64,000 nt of DNA from Paraphysomonas bandaiensis (taxonomy: Eukaryota; Chrysophyceae), in the NCBI GenBank assembly GCA_965644295.1, contig CBFFRP010000133.1:186001-250000 (forward strand), read 5' to 3'. Positions 23,622 to 35,871 of this stretch are shown here, in pieces. The notes under the pieces were generated by a model. That model was not told the DNA's origin. It did no database searches and was given only the letters and a program-made list of their open reading frames with translations. Position 1 is the stretch's first letter. Every line of letters begins with the position of its first letter. The translations under genes and the position numbers were made by a program.

Positions 23622-26600
23622 CTAGGTACAGCCTTCATCACTACGAGAGCCAGAGACTTCCAAAAACGAAAAGGGTGTGGCATCGGCGTGGTGCGGAGAT
23701 GATTTGGCACTTGTAGTGGCAGACTTGCTATCGTTATGCACAATACTAATGGAATCGGACTCGGAAAGCAATGCGGACATCAGCTCTTCTAAATCAATTT
23801 CACCATCACTATTCATATCTGTCTTAGCTATGATATCATCAACTTCCGTCCACGACACTTCTATCCCTAGGTCGAACAGAGATAGCATCAATTCGTTTTT
23901 GTCAATCGCTCCGGACTTATCTTTATCCATATAAAGAAAGAATTCCTTTGCTTGCATTGCAAAATTCGCCTTGAGATCCTCTGCTTCCTGGTGGGTGTCA
24001 ACTGAAATATCAGCCTTCGAGGACGTGTTTTCAAGGATTGACGGTATCACTGACGGTGCAATATTTTCAGGAATTCCCCAACCTATATTTATGTAATGTT
24101 TATAATAAATTATAAATTATATGCATCAATAACCGTACTTTTCGATTTTCGCCTTATCGCAGTCAAATCATGTCGCGAAAGGCCCAAGTCACTAGATCTT
24201 CTTCTCAGTCTACTTCTGTCATAAGCCATTAGGGCATTCGACCAGAATTTCTTCGTGGGGGCTATGTTAGCTGCATTAGCACGGCCGGTCAAAGATTCAT
24301 CGGACGCATTAGATATAACCGACATGAAACGTCGTTTGCGCCGCAGTCCAGGTTCTTCCAGTTCATCATCCCTACCATCTTCATTGGCATCTTCACATGC
24401 GTCTAACACATCCTCTGCAACGAGGCCCGCAATGCCGAATAAATTTCTTATCGAATCTCCATTGTATTGCCCTTCCACATCATCGGATGGTACCACGTCG
24501 CGTATATATATGTGCGGCCCCGTTTCCGTGAATAGCGATAGTAAAAACCGATATCTCTCTGAGAACGGCATCACACGAAAGAGCTTCCAAATATCCTCCT
24601 GATCGTATGAGAAAACTTCAGTTATTTGACAAGCCACTGCGTTATCGATTCTCATGCCAGTTTTTGTCATTAAACACATTTCCCCGAAATGATACCCTTC
24701 CGTGTGCTTTCCATATATCACACTGTGCTTTCGCTCTAAAATCTTTTTGGCTACTTTTCCCGCCTCGTCAAACACTGTGGGATCATTGGCTAATGTGACA
24801 TCTACCACTCCAGAGACGACGAAGAAAACACATCGACCGGTATCGCACTCAGAATACACTTCCACGTGTGGTAATAGCATCTGCATTTAGATAAATACGG
24901 TTTACAAATACGCATGTGGTAGAATGTCGTACAACACACACCTGTGACTTCAAAGCCAGAGCTATCCGTCCACGTAACGATGGGCGGCAATGGTCTACCA
25001 CTGGTATTGTACGTATTGCCCGTCGGTTCAGTTCCAGAGCCACCTCCGCTGCCATGGGGGCAGATAAACTATTGAGAAACGAACTCTTGTTATGGTCTAC
25101 TCGACGTTCTTTCCTCCACATTGTGTGGTACGTAGTCAATATCGCCGCGCCAATATCAGAATTCAGTCCACGATACCGAATGTAGTTCTCAACACTGCGA
25201 AGCTTTTCTTTAAACAGCACGGTTCCGCATTTATCGTTGTTTTCTAACAAAGATATGATTTGACCTGCAGTGTTTGCACCTAAACATCCCGCGACAATCG
25301 ATAAGAGGACCATGCCGACCATCTCCAAGTCTGTGTATGGAGCAATATCACCTACAAGTGTTACACACCAGGAGAATTAAAATAACGAATACATCAAAAT
25401 CAACACAGTCGAACTCACCATAACCCACAGATGACATCACTACCGCAATAAAATACATAGCTCGATGGTAGCAGTCCCACATTGAGACACTACACACGTC
25501 GTGCTCACCCGTTTCTTCGTTGTACGTTGCGTGTCCATCGGCAATAACCCACGTGAGTCGGTATGTGCTCTGGTAACGATGCAACAAAAAGAATAAGCAA
25601 GCTAGCCAATGATTGACAAAAACATAAAATCCTAAACACTCGACCACCATAATCGTGCATTGTTGCCAGGTCAACCCCATATTAATCAAATGCTTTTGGA
25701 CCTGATATGTATAAATTCACATTATGACAAAAAAGACAAATCGGCAACAATACCTGATTTATTCTATTGAAGAAATTTTTGAGGCGAAAAAGATGGACCA
25801 TTCGAAGCGCAAATATGTGGCGAAACTGTAAGCTGGGAAGTAGCACAAATATTTCTATAGGAATGCTCCCACATATATCCCATATCATATCCCACTTCGA
25901 CTTATACAACTTGTCGGCTGCACGGTAAGAACTTGAATCATCTAGAATGTGCACATGAAACACTTGAACTCGAATGATTAGCTCGATAATGCACAGTGTG
26001 TCGACAGTAAAGTCAACAGCCATGAAATTCTTGTAGAAGTCCACATACTTCCCAAATATAAAAGACACTTCAAAGGGGATAGTGAATGCATAGTAAAACA
26101 TCAGCAATAAGCCACATATATCGAGGACAATCTTCGCAGTTCCCCGGGGGTGTGCTAGCTTCTTCCGCCACGTTTTCTCTGGTTCTTCAACGACAGGACC
26201 AAGTATACGGGACAATTTAGATGCTCCACGACTTATAGATGCCAAATTAGCCGCAACAGCAGAATTACGTCTCTCGTTGCCTTTCTGCAATCTGGTGCGG
26301 AAGTTAATAAATTAGTGTGAGGTAAATGTCACTTCTTGCAAGCAGAAATACCTCGCCAGTGCGAGTTCAGATGCATCTGCACTGTAGTTACAATCTCGTA
26401 ATTCAGAATCGAAGTCATCTTTACGCAGCACGTAGCATACACACACCGTAGCAGCTCGTATGTTGGCCGTCCGTCTGCTTCGATACACCAAACCTGTCTC
26501 CCCAAAAAAACCTCCCTCTTGAAGCTTTGCAAACACTGTCGCTCCATCGTTGCTTAAGACCTATAGATAGCCATATAACTAAACTGTTTAAAACGAGCTG

Positions 26601-29600
26601 ATGTGCACTGCTGTGTACATAAATGCCACGAGGGAACAAAATACTCTATGCGAATATTAAAAACACCATTCTAACCTCAACACTCCCTCTGTCAATGAAA
26701 TACATCTCCTGTCCAAGATCTCCAAAAGAAATAATAATGTCTCCGGTAAAAAACATTTCCTGCTCTAATTTCATACACAAGTTCTTCAGAACTTCATCAG
26801 AGCAGAAGTCGAAAAAGGGACATTGTTTAAAGAATTTCATCTTTGTGTGCTCGCTAGTAGCCACCTGTAGTATATACATCGACGTACAGTTAGCTTTCTA
26901 CCTATATATAATGGTGCATACAATATATTACCTTCAGTGAATAAGGAAGCTCTGAAAATATAGCATTCTGTTTCAGAATAAGTTGTCCCGCATCGGTAAT
27001 TAAGAACTTCATGTAATTCGATACCTATTGCCACACAAGAATTACTTAGAACAGCACAAAGTATATAATGACTACATTATGACGAACATAGGAATTCGCC
27101 TCTACTTCCGAACTATCGTATCATCCATACCTTTTGAATAGTTTCAGGTTTCACTTTATTCACCCGCAAGTGTTGCTTTAAAATTTCCATTTGAGTTACA
27201 ATAGACGATCGATCTTCATCTAACAATGTGACCAGAGAAATAATGCTCCCTACTATCATTGCATTGATAGTGATACCGAAAAACATGGCACCGTAAACAT
27301 AACTCGTCTCATTCATATTCATGGGATACATATCTCCAACCACGTATAGCATCATAGTTGGTATAGCCCATTCCACGGATCGTATGTATCGAGAAAACTG
27401 TGATCCCCCGTCCTGCGGGAGCTTACCCATATAAATGAGAAACTGCACCCAAGTGTGGCGGAATTCACAGGCATTTCCATACATAGCATTCGGTTCATTT
27501 TCGCAGTCATGAGGATGCACCTGAATAGAACACGAAGTAATGATGAGATGACAAAATAAATAGGTGAAATTAACCTTGGAGAATAAATACAAGCCACAAC
27601 CAAGCCAATGACCCACAAGCAAACAGCAGCAAAGAACCTACGAAAAATAATAAGAACATCCACACATTCGTATCGACATGTGTTCACCTGGGCAAGTCTC
27701 ATTGTTGTAAATGAAATCTTAACCATTTCTAAAATCGATTCTGCTTGAGAATGTAATATTTCCCCCTTCAGTATCAAAAAAACCTTTGGGATCCTTAGTA
27801 TTGCCATGATTTTCAATAAACGACTTGTTGAGGCATCGATAAAAAATATCAACAGAAGTTCGTACGGAAACCGGGCCAATACATCGCCCCAAAAGTCAGT
27901 CTTATAATACATATCACGAATAATTGCAGTGTCCACTACATGCCTGCCTCCTATAGACTTTCTGAAGTATGTCCAGTTCAAGTACATGTCTAACAGGAGA
28001 ACTAAGTCGAACGCGTAGTCCAGGAAGTACAGAGAGGGCACAATATCTAATGCCAACCGCAATGGAATCATCGTCAAATTATAAACGAGAATCGCAAGCA
28101 GCATACAGTCCCAAAACATTCGACTCTTTGACCCTACTTCTAACTCCTTGCACCAGTCAAATGGTATTTTCTCAGACGCAAAATCTGTAAACATCAACAT
28201 ATTTCTGCTCCAAAACATACTCCGGAAATCAATGCTTCCAAGTGCACGTACTTTACTACTACCAGAGCTCCGATCAAGTGGACTATCACTGCCAGAGTCA
28301 CCTTGTTGTAATATAGTTTTGCGATTTTTTTTAATTTTTTCATTTAACACTTTTTGAATTCCAGAAACAACGGCCTCACTTTCAGTAGGAAACGAATCTA
28401 ATACCTGCAGTTAAAAAGTTATAATATCGTGACAAAATAGCCTGTGACAACGAAATTGTACTATAAAAACAAATAATATTATCGCTTATAATGAGGTAAC
28501 ATGACTGGAAAGTAATATCAATACCTTCTGGAATGATTCCTTCGAAAGAATGTAAGTATCCGAATAGTCACGAGCATAAGCCGAGGCTGATCGCACACCA
28601 ACCTATAGAGGCATCCATCTTCACAAATGGATAATATATTGAGGGTGTTTTATACCTTCAATAGGCAGCTCTCCCCTATGTAGTCACCGTTGACAAGAGA
28701 TGCATATACCACTTTGCGATCGGGAGATGTGACGACAATGTTGCCACTCTCAATAACAAACATTTCTTTGCCGTGCTCCCCTGCACGAACCACTTCATCT
28801 CCATCTAAGAAGAGTCTGTGATGTAAGAGCCCCAAGATCATCTCCAGCATAGGCTCAATACAGTTAGAAAAGAAAGGGATTTTTACTAACACAGACCCCG
28901 CGACAAACTTTACCACAGCCTGACGCAGTGGTTGCGGCAAACCGGCCAGTACTTCTGCTTCATTTACACCACTGGTTTTGGAAAACCTGTACTGGTAAGA
29001 GTACATAATTTTTTGCTCCATCTCAGTTGGAATTCTTTTGAATTTCATAAGACGGCCGACAGTGGCCATGTGTTCTTCAAATCGTCGCTTATCAAGGTTG
29101 TAGTTGGCCATCAATGATGCTATACTGCCGAGCAATGCATTGATGGTTTGGCACCCGCATATCAAAATCACGCAGCATAAAATCATCTCCACTAGGTTCG
29201 AGCTCGGAAGATCGGCGGTACCAGCAGATGACATCCCATTAATTGCCCTGATAGACAGAAACAAGAATCACGGATAATTCAGGTTATGGTAAGAAAAGAA
29301 CAAACACACATTACATACAAACTATACAACATTAGCCTTTTACCTACCAATATATTCCGCGTCTGTAAGGACTAAATCCATACATGCCATCATATTCCAT
29401 ATAAAGGAAATCTGATTCACTGTCCTGTATTTTCCAATTGATATCCGCCCCAAAAAGTTTGGTACTGGTGTCAGCAGTCAGTTGCCAAAGACACCCAACC
29501 CAATGGCAGAGCTGAGGACAAAAAAAGACAATTAAATACATGTAGTATCAAGTATGCATAGTAATCAGGTTCCAATACAGCATTGACTTACCAGAAATAA

Positions 29601-32314
29601 GGCAGAGTATAGATTGATAAATCGCCTAGATGTGAACGATAGCGTGTACCCCGAGGATGCCGAGAAAAACTTCTCGGCTCGGTCTGAATAATCATTCAAG
29701 CGTCCAAAATGAAGAATTTTAGATAACCGCAAAATAGGGAGATATTGGGCACCGAACCCAATAGCCAATATATCAAATGGAAAATGCCGCATCACTTCAA
29801 TGAAAACGTTATTCCTAGTGACGAAGTTCTTGAAGATATCTCGGGGTTGTACATATAAGACACTTTCATATAAATAAGAAAACGTACAGCATCTGAAAAA
29901 TAAATCTACACCAAGAGCAAAATCGATCAGAAAGCTCCAATACAAGCACACTTGATATGTGGAAAAGAAATGCGGGTTAAGTGTATCAGCGAGGAGGATA
30001 GGAATAGTGACCCAATAAAACGTCAAAGCCACAAACACGAATAAGTCCCACATATTACGAAAAGATGACGATGGTTTCATCATATCACCCCATACCGAAC
30101 GAACTTCAACCTGAAGTGCCCCTACAGACCATATCATTCTCACGGTTATCACACATTAAGATTTAACAATATACAAGCTCTAATATATCAATATAATTCA
30201 CACCATTGAAAACAGAAGAACCATAAAATAGCAATATACAAGTGGATTTATGTTCTAGATATCGTAACAGCCCCACACTCACACACAAGTAATTTGTAAA
30301 AATTACCTGTCCCCATATGAGACATATGGGACACCGCAGACGACATCCGCAGAAACCTTTGAGAAGGTTTATTCGATATCAAACCACCAGTACAGGCCGA
30401 CGCGAACTCCTCATCGGAAAGGTACATTCGGCATGTGCGTCTGAACTTCGACCGGCTCAGATACAAGATCTCACACACGCAAGCTCCGGATGAAAGAGTC
30501 GATGAGAAGACAAACTGCTGCATGAGAGCTTGGACTCCATATGCCTCACCTTGCCGCATTGCTTGAGATATTACGAAGTGAGTGCTCTTAGAATCATTGC
30601 CCTGACTTCTTTCATATATTTTAGATTCGCTTTGAGGACGATCTTGCTCTAGCTCAAACGATGCATTCGGGGATCCCATTTGCGGAGGACTGGCCGAATC
30701 AACACAATCATTCTGGTTGCTTGAGTAAACGAATGCCTCACCCCTGTGAAAAAGAAAGACGTCAATTCGCAATATTCACACCTAAGCATTCCTAAGCAAC
30801 TAAACACCTAAGTTGAAAAGAGATATATAGAGTTGCGCGGGAAAACGCTCTAGGTTTCCACTGACCTGGAAACAATATACATTCCACGAGCTTTCGTTCC
30901 AGCAGCCACAATTACATCACTAGGAGAGTACATGAAAATTTCTATGTCTTCAGCCAGCGCATTCAGAATCGCTGTGCGGAATGACCTCAAGAGTTTGATA
31001 TTCTTGAGGTAATCACGAACAGTGGCTTGCTTGATCTTACATACAATGTTATGCGGTAGTTCAACCATCAGCTGTATCACAAAAAATTAGTACCAAGCAG
31101 AATACGTACAACGACACAAAATAGTACCCGAGATTCATCCAGTCCATTTAATATTTTCCACTGATGATAATAGAATGACTTGATTCGGTCCGTGAGCTCG
31201 GTAGGTAATGATCGAAACTGAGCATATTTATTGAGATTTGATATCTGTTCGGTATATTTGGTTCTAGCAGAGTCGAAAACATTAAAGAGCAAGATCAAGT
31301 TACTTATTGCAAGGATTGCCAATACGAGAGCGAGATAGAAGTAGAACATACAAAAACTCGTCTCAGTATCAGAGATTGGAACCACATCACCAAACCCAAC
31401 AGTTTGCTATTTATAATATCAGGGGTAGAGACATTTATTCGCATTGTACTCACCTCTGTTACGACAGACCAGTACAAGGACCGTATATATCGATAATATA
31501 AAGGTTTTGTGAAACGGATATCTCCAGCAGGGCCAACTTCTGCAATCCCATCATTAGTCATCCAGGTAGCTGTGACCCCTCTATTGACCATTAGATCCAA
31601 CGCTAAGGCGTGAAATGCACAAGCGGCGACATGAGCCAGCACAATCATAAATAATGTGATTGCCAATACTCGATGAGCCGAAGCACCGAGTAAAATGTTA
31701 TTCTTTTCTAAAAACATAATTATTTTCTCCCAGTACTTTTTTAAGTAGACTATACGTAGCAGGCGCATAGCACGTAGATAGTAGTAATATCTGTAGCCGG
31801 CAAAGAACGCCGCGACTTCGAATGGAAACAACATCAGCACGTCCAATGTAAAGTATAGTCCTTTTCGACTACTAATATCTCGCCATATATTTCCTTTTGA
31901 CAAAATATCAATCGATGTATTATCATCATCCGCCATATTTTGAGTTTTTTCATACAATTTGACAACTGTCTTATACGCGGACACTGTGTCCTCTCGTTGA
32001 CTGTCCTCGGGACAAACTCTGTTGAGGGGCGTACGATACGAAAGGCCACGCATTGCGCCTGCAGATCGGAATATTTCTTTCACAGAGCGCTTGATTCTCG
32101 ATAGCCTTACGTTCCAAAATAAATCCACTAGGAAGAATATGTCGACCGCATAGTCCAGAAATAAAGCAATCCAGTGGCCCGAATGATACGCAACATGCGT
32201 TTGAAAGCCGAATCGGAATGCGATGGAACATATGTAATAAATAGTAAAAAACAGTCGACACACTTCCAGCAGCGGTATCGCATATGATGACGTCATTGTG
32301 TCGAACATAGTCAT
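23622..32314 (-). CDS. Four-repeat (CNGK-type) cyclic-nucleotide-gated channel with C-terminal EF hands
   Basis: Nineteen exons, all with GT..AG introns and matching phases, give 2,413 residues: 32314-31454, 31406-31128, 31071-30866, 30743-30307, 30121-29592, 29511-29348, 29247-28656, 28602-28525, 28404-27688, 27637-27575, 27520-27131, 27024-26932, 26864-26676, 26560-26352, 26291-25754, 25701-25419, 25351-24942, 24880-24139, 24082-23622. Four units each carry S1-S6, a pore loop and a cyclic-nucleotide-binding region. Filters are TVGFGD (289), SAGTAD (833), YVVGDM (1368) and SVGYGD (1873). Binding-cassette motifs are IGESCLL (repeat II), FFGETGLV..RRTA (III, 1551) and FGEMCL..MRID (IV, 2078); repeat I lacks one. 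EF-hand loops follow at 2313-2324 and 2349-2360. The sea-urchin sperm CNGK channel has the same four-repeat plan. The start may lie further upstream, since repeat I has little before S1. Expected role: plasma- or flagellar-membrane K+-selective or mixed cation channel. Confidence 0.9.
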
Positions 32315-32879
32315 GTACTGGGAGGTAATATCAAACTACCTGTTCGCTATATAAATAAGACCGGGGTTAGCTGCCATCGACAGAGGAAGATACTTATATC
32401 CAATCTATAATTGGTATGTTAGGGTCCAGGTATACTGTGAGGAGTAGCATCACCTGAGAGCTGTCATGATATAGTGATGTGCCGCATCGTAACTGTTAAT
32501 ATCATGTACATGCATGTATATGTCAGCAGAAATCATTCCACTACACCTACACACGTATGGTATACACGCACTATACAGCGTATACAGTCGACTCACACTG
32601 CAATGCAAAACGATCCTGTATATACACGAATTCCCTACTAGATACGACCCTTTTCTACACTTTCATCAAACGAATCTAGAATTGTATTTTCGTGCTTTTT
32701 TCTCTAAAATCTCCTATTTTCCATCTATGAAAACTACGTCCTACTGCCTGTAGAGCACGGTAGTACTGATGGTCATCAATACACTCATATGTCCAGCATG
32801 ACTTTGCTGTGCAGGTAGCAGTGCGGCATAGTGAACAGAGAGCATCAGACATCATCTACTACACACCTTATCCTCAACA
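32315..32879. other. Divergent promoter region (channel / methyltransferase)
   Basis: 565 bp between divergent start codons. It contains TATACAGCGTATACAG near 32574-32589, a variant of the word seen upstream of other genes. A first non-coding or short coding exon of the channel gene could also lie here. Confidence 0.4.
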
Positions 32880-34015
32880 ATGCCTACATTTGATCGTGAT
32901 CTCATTGAGTCGATCGAGAGGTGTCTTCTCTTTTTCGGAGAGATCAGCGGCACGGACACAGATGATAGAATATACGACAATCTTACTGATATGTGGGATT
33001 TTGAGCTTGGCAATAATTCCACTGGATCAACTTGGTATTCGAAGGCATATGACTACTGGGAGAGTGAAGAGAATTGTCCAGTTACTGATGACGGTGTGTT
33101 AGGTGGATATGGACATGTTACGGATGCCGATGTCAAGGACTCCAATGCTTTCTTGGATGAGATATTAGCATCCAGTAATCTCAAATCTTTTGAAAAAGTT
33201 GCAGGTAAGCAAAACTAGCAGCGTCATGTGTAATTTATATTTGGGATATTTTTGCTTCAATGTAATGTACTGTTTGTGATCCAGATTGCGGAGCGGGAAT
33301 CGGTCGTGTCAGCAAGCACTTACTGTTGCCTCGGTGCGCCAATGTCGACTTAGTTGAACAAAGTCCCCGGCTTTTGCAAGCATCAGCAGAATATATAGGA
33401 CCGGACAGTAGTCGTACTAGCTGCATCTGTACTAACCTTCGAGTAAGTTCTGATTCGCACGATGTTTTATAATTTCATTTTAATCTCAGGACTTTACACC
33501 GGAACCTGATACATATGATCTGATATGGGTGCAATGGGTTGTAGGCCATCTACATGATGAGGACTTCATATTATTTTTCCGAAATTGTGCCCGCGGTCTT
33601 AAGCCCAATGGCGTAATTGTATTGAAAGACAACTGTGCCGATGACTGGACATTTGTGGTTGACAAGACCGACAGCAGCGTATCCAGGTGCGTATGAGATT
33701 CCGTATAAATTGGTTTTATATCAGTCGTATGAAAATGGTAGTGTGTTTGCCAAGTGTTATATTTGTTTTTTCAGTATCATGGTTGTGACTTGTTAATTTT
33801 CACCACTTGCTTCTATTCATTTCTTCATGTTGTGATTTTTGTGAAACTGCTGCCGCTTATATATGTGTGCATGCAGGTCATCGGAGTATATGAAAATATT
33901 GTTTGACTTCGCCGGTCTCAAGATCGCCTTAGCGAAGAAGCAGACCGATTTTCCAACTGAACTTTCTTCGGTTTACATGTTTGCGCTTGTTCCCAATGAT
34001 ACCGGTCATAAGTAA
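32880..34015 (+). CDS. NTMT1-like protein N-terminal methyltransferase
   Basis: Four exons (32880-33204, 33285-33442, 33490-33686, 33877-34015) join in frame to 272 residues. The family transfers methyl groups from S-adenosylmethionine to the alpha-amino group of proteins starting X-Pro-Lys after Met removal. Landmarks are STWYSKAYDYWES near residue 50, GGYGHVTDADV near 77, the SAM-binding DCGAGIGRVSKHLL at 109, IWVQWVVGHLHDED at about 177, and GVIVLKDN near 207. The order and spacing match human NTMT1 (223 residues), with an N-terminal extension of roughly 45 residues. A nuclear or cytosolic location is expected. The extension carries no clear targeting signal. Confidence 0.93.
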
Positions 34016-34652
34016 CTTATTATAGTCGTAGTGAAACCAGCTGTTGTTGTTTGTTATTGCTACTATTGTGAAGCTAGACAGTCGGAATAGTTCATATGAT
34101 TCTAGTCGTCAAGAAAAGCCATTTTTCTATCTAAACATCTAAACTATCTTCTATCACAATTTTGATACCGACCGTCGTTTATATGTGGTATATTTACACA
34201 ATTTAGGGAACCACAATGATGAGTCAACTTTCAAAAACAGATTATCAAACACTCTAAGTGTATTCCTTCCTTCGTCTGATTTAGAAAGTCATAATGTTAT
34301 AATCATCAGAACTGTTAGAAAATGACATAACTAAACAAGTCTTTCACTCTTTGCTGAGATTATTAATTATAAACATATAGCAAAATTATGATCAATATCA
34401 CTTGTCATTCACTGTCAATCACCAAATTTATGTTTTCTCAACTACCAATGATTTCCATGCAATCTTACGTATATCACGATCTTAAACGGTCAATATATTT
34501 CAGTTTCAAAACCATGATTGCTATCATGACATTAGTTCTCATGTTTTCACAATATACTTAACCACTTCTGTGTTCTTCCATTAACTGTCATAATTACAAT
34601 TCCTTAGAACTACAGCTTTCAATTGTTCTCAAACAACAAAATTTCAACAATA
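34016..34652. other. AT-rich intergenic region
   Basis: No gene was seen. The composition is strongly AT-rich and merges into the LTR-like repeat that follows. Confidence 0.4.
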
Positions 34653-35099
34653 ACCAGGACTTCACAACAATACTTCAAGAATATTACTGAAGAGTTCGAA
34701 TGCCATATCTGATGCTGAAGGTGATATCATACACACAATGTTCGAATTAGTTGCACTTGCAGAGGTTAAGCGTGTTGTATATAAATGTGATTATGATGTC
34801 AACGACCACATGAAGCCTCGTGCGATTTTCTATACCTCGTCATTGCTATTTTCTCAGTTCCCTTCTGTGGTGGCTGCTGTTGAAATTTCCATTCCCTTAT
34901 GTAGATAGTATATACCATTGATTTGAAAGAATGCTTTAATTTTTCATTGTTTTCTTAATGTTAATCACGGAGCACCTACTTCCTCTTACAGCAAATAACT
35001 ACATACTTTCTTCAACATCATGAGAATAAGCTACAATTTAACCTAGGGTAAGGAGCATCGTACCTTGTTCAAATTTTAAAACCAGGGCTTTTTGCCCTC
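34653..35099 (-). repeat. Inverted partial copy of the LTR-like repeat
   Basis: This aligns end to end, with scattered substitutions and indels, to the reverse complement of 2603-3096. Shared blocks include CCAGGACTT (34653), ACTTCAAGAATATTAC (about 34669), CCATATCTGATGCT (about 34703), TGCACTTGCAGAGGT (about 34752), GCTACAATTTAACCTAGGG (about 35029) and GGGCTTTTTGCCCTC (35085). The outer end is truncated. No pol sequence adjoins it, so it is most likely a degenerate solo LTR. Confidence 0.7.
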
Positions 35100-35871
35100 C
35101 TTAAGTGATACCGGGCCGAACATACATATTCGGAAACTAACAAGAAATGTAGAAGTAGAGCAGCCTGTCATACAGATCTCGCGTATTACTTCACCATATA
35201 GTGATGGAGCTTTTCGCACTTTTGTTTTAGCTATGCTGCACTGTGCTGTGCAGTCGTTGCACATTCAGTGCATAGAATACAACTTCATTGCAAGATGAAT
35301 ACGTATGTTCCTGTTAAAGAGACATGTGAATAAAAGTGGCAACACATGACACTGTTTGTGTCAAATGACCGCTGAATCGCAAGATTGCAATAGGCATTAC
35401 ACTAGTATAGATACCAATAAGAAGGAAGGCAATATCTTGAATATATCCATATCTAGATATCCATCAACACCCTGCCTGCCTGCCTGCCTGCCTCTCTGGT
35501 ATTCCATTGTATTCCTGTATTCTTGTATGTGAAATGCTCTAGAAAGTAGAAGAATGACTGTTGAGATGTTGAGATGCTGCAGTATGTATGTGTATTCCTC
35601 TTGTATTCTGTGTACACCCTCCTACTATCACATACATACATAGCACAGCACACAACATAACGGCATCACTCGTCATGGATGTATCGTATCATGCAGAACA
35701 CCTCACTGCACTTATAATATCAGTCGTTATCTATCTCTAAACAGAGAACGAGCACATCATTCACAGCGCGTGCAAGTGTCGTTATTACTTGACTTTTATA
35801 AGGACTCTTATTCACTGCGAACAGTTCGATCACATATAACTGTAATTTACGCATGTTTTCTCATATTTCAG
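35100..35871. other. Intergenic region with (CCTG)n run; probable first exon of next gene unresolved
   Basis: Contains a (CCTG)n microsatellite at 35471-35493. The membrane-protein gene downstream needs an upstream exon ending in phase 1. A short frame starting at the ATG near 35573 with a GT donor near 35612 would fit, but nothing confirms it. GATGCTGCAGTATG near 35573 resembles the upstream word seen elsewhere. Confidence 0.35.

Noticed and set aside
23622-24050. A free-standing calmodulin-like EF-hand gene
   Set aside because: An acceptor site and matching phase join this exon to the last CNBD exon of the channel, and its own ATG is internal to an exon starting at 24082.
24110-32314. A tandem cluster of several separate CNG channel genes
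   Set aside because: No stop codons, start contexts or intergenic gaps separate the repeats. Every junction is an in-phase GT..AG intron and the summed exons are an exact multiple of three.
32880-33102. Alternative frame of the methyltransferase first exon
   Set aside because: Only the frame from the ATG at 32880 continues through the splice junctions into the SAM-binding motif.
35098-35298. A 67-residue + strand ORF beside the LTR fragment
   Set aside because: Starts inside the repeat boundary, has no conserved features and no neighbouring exons.
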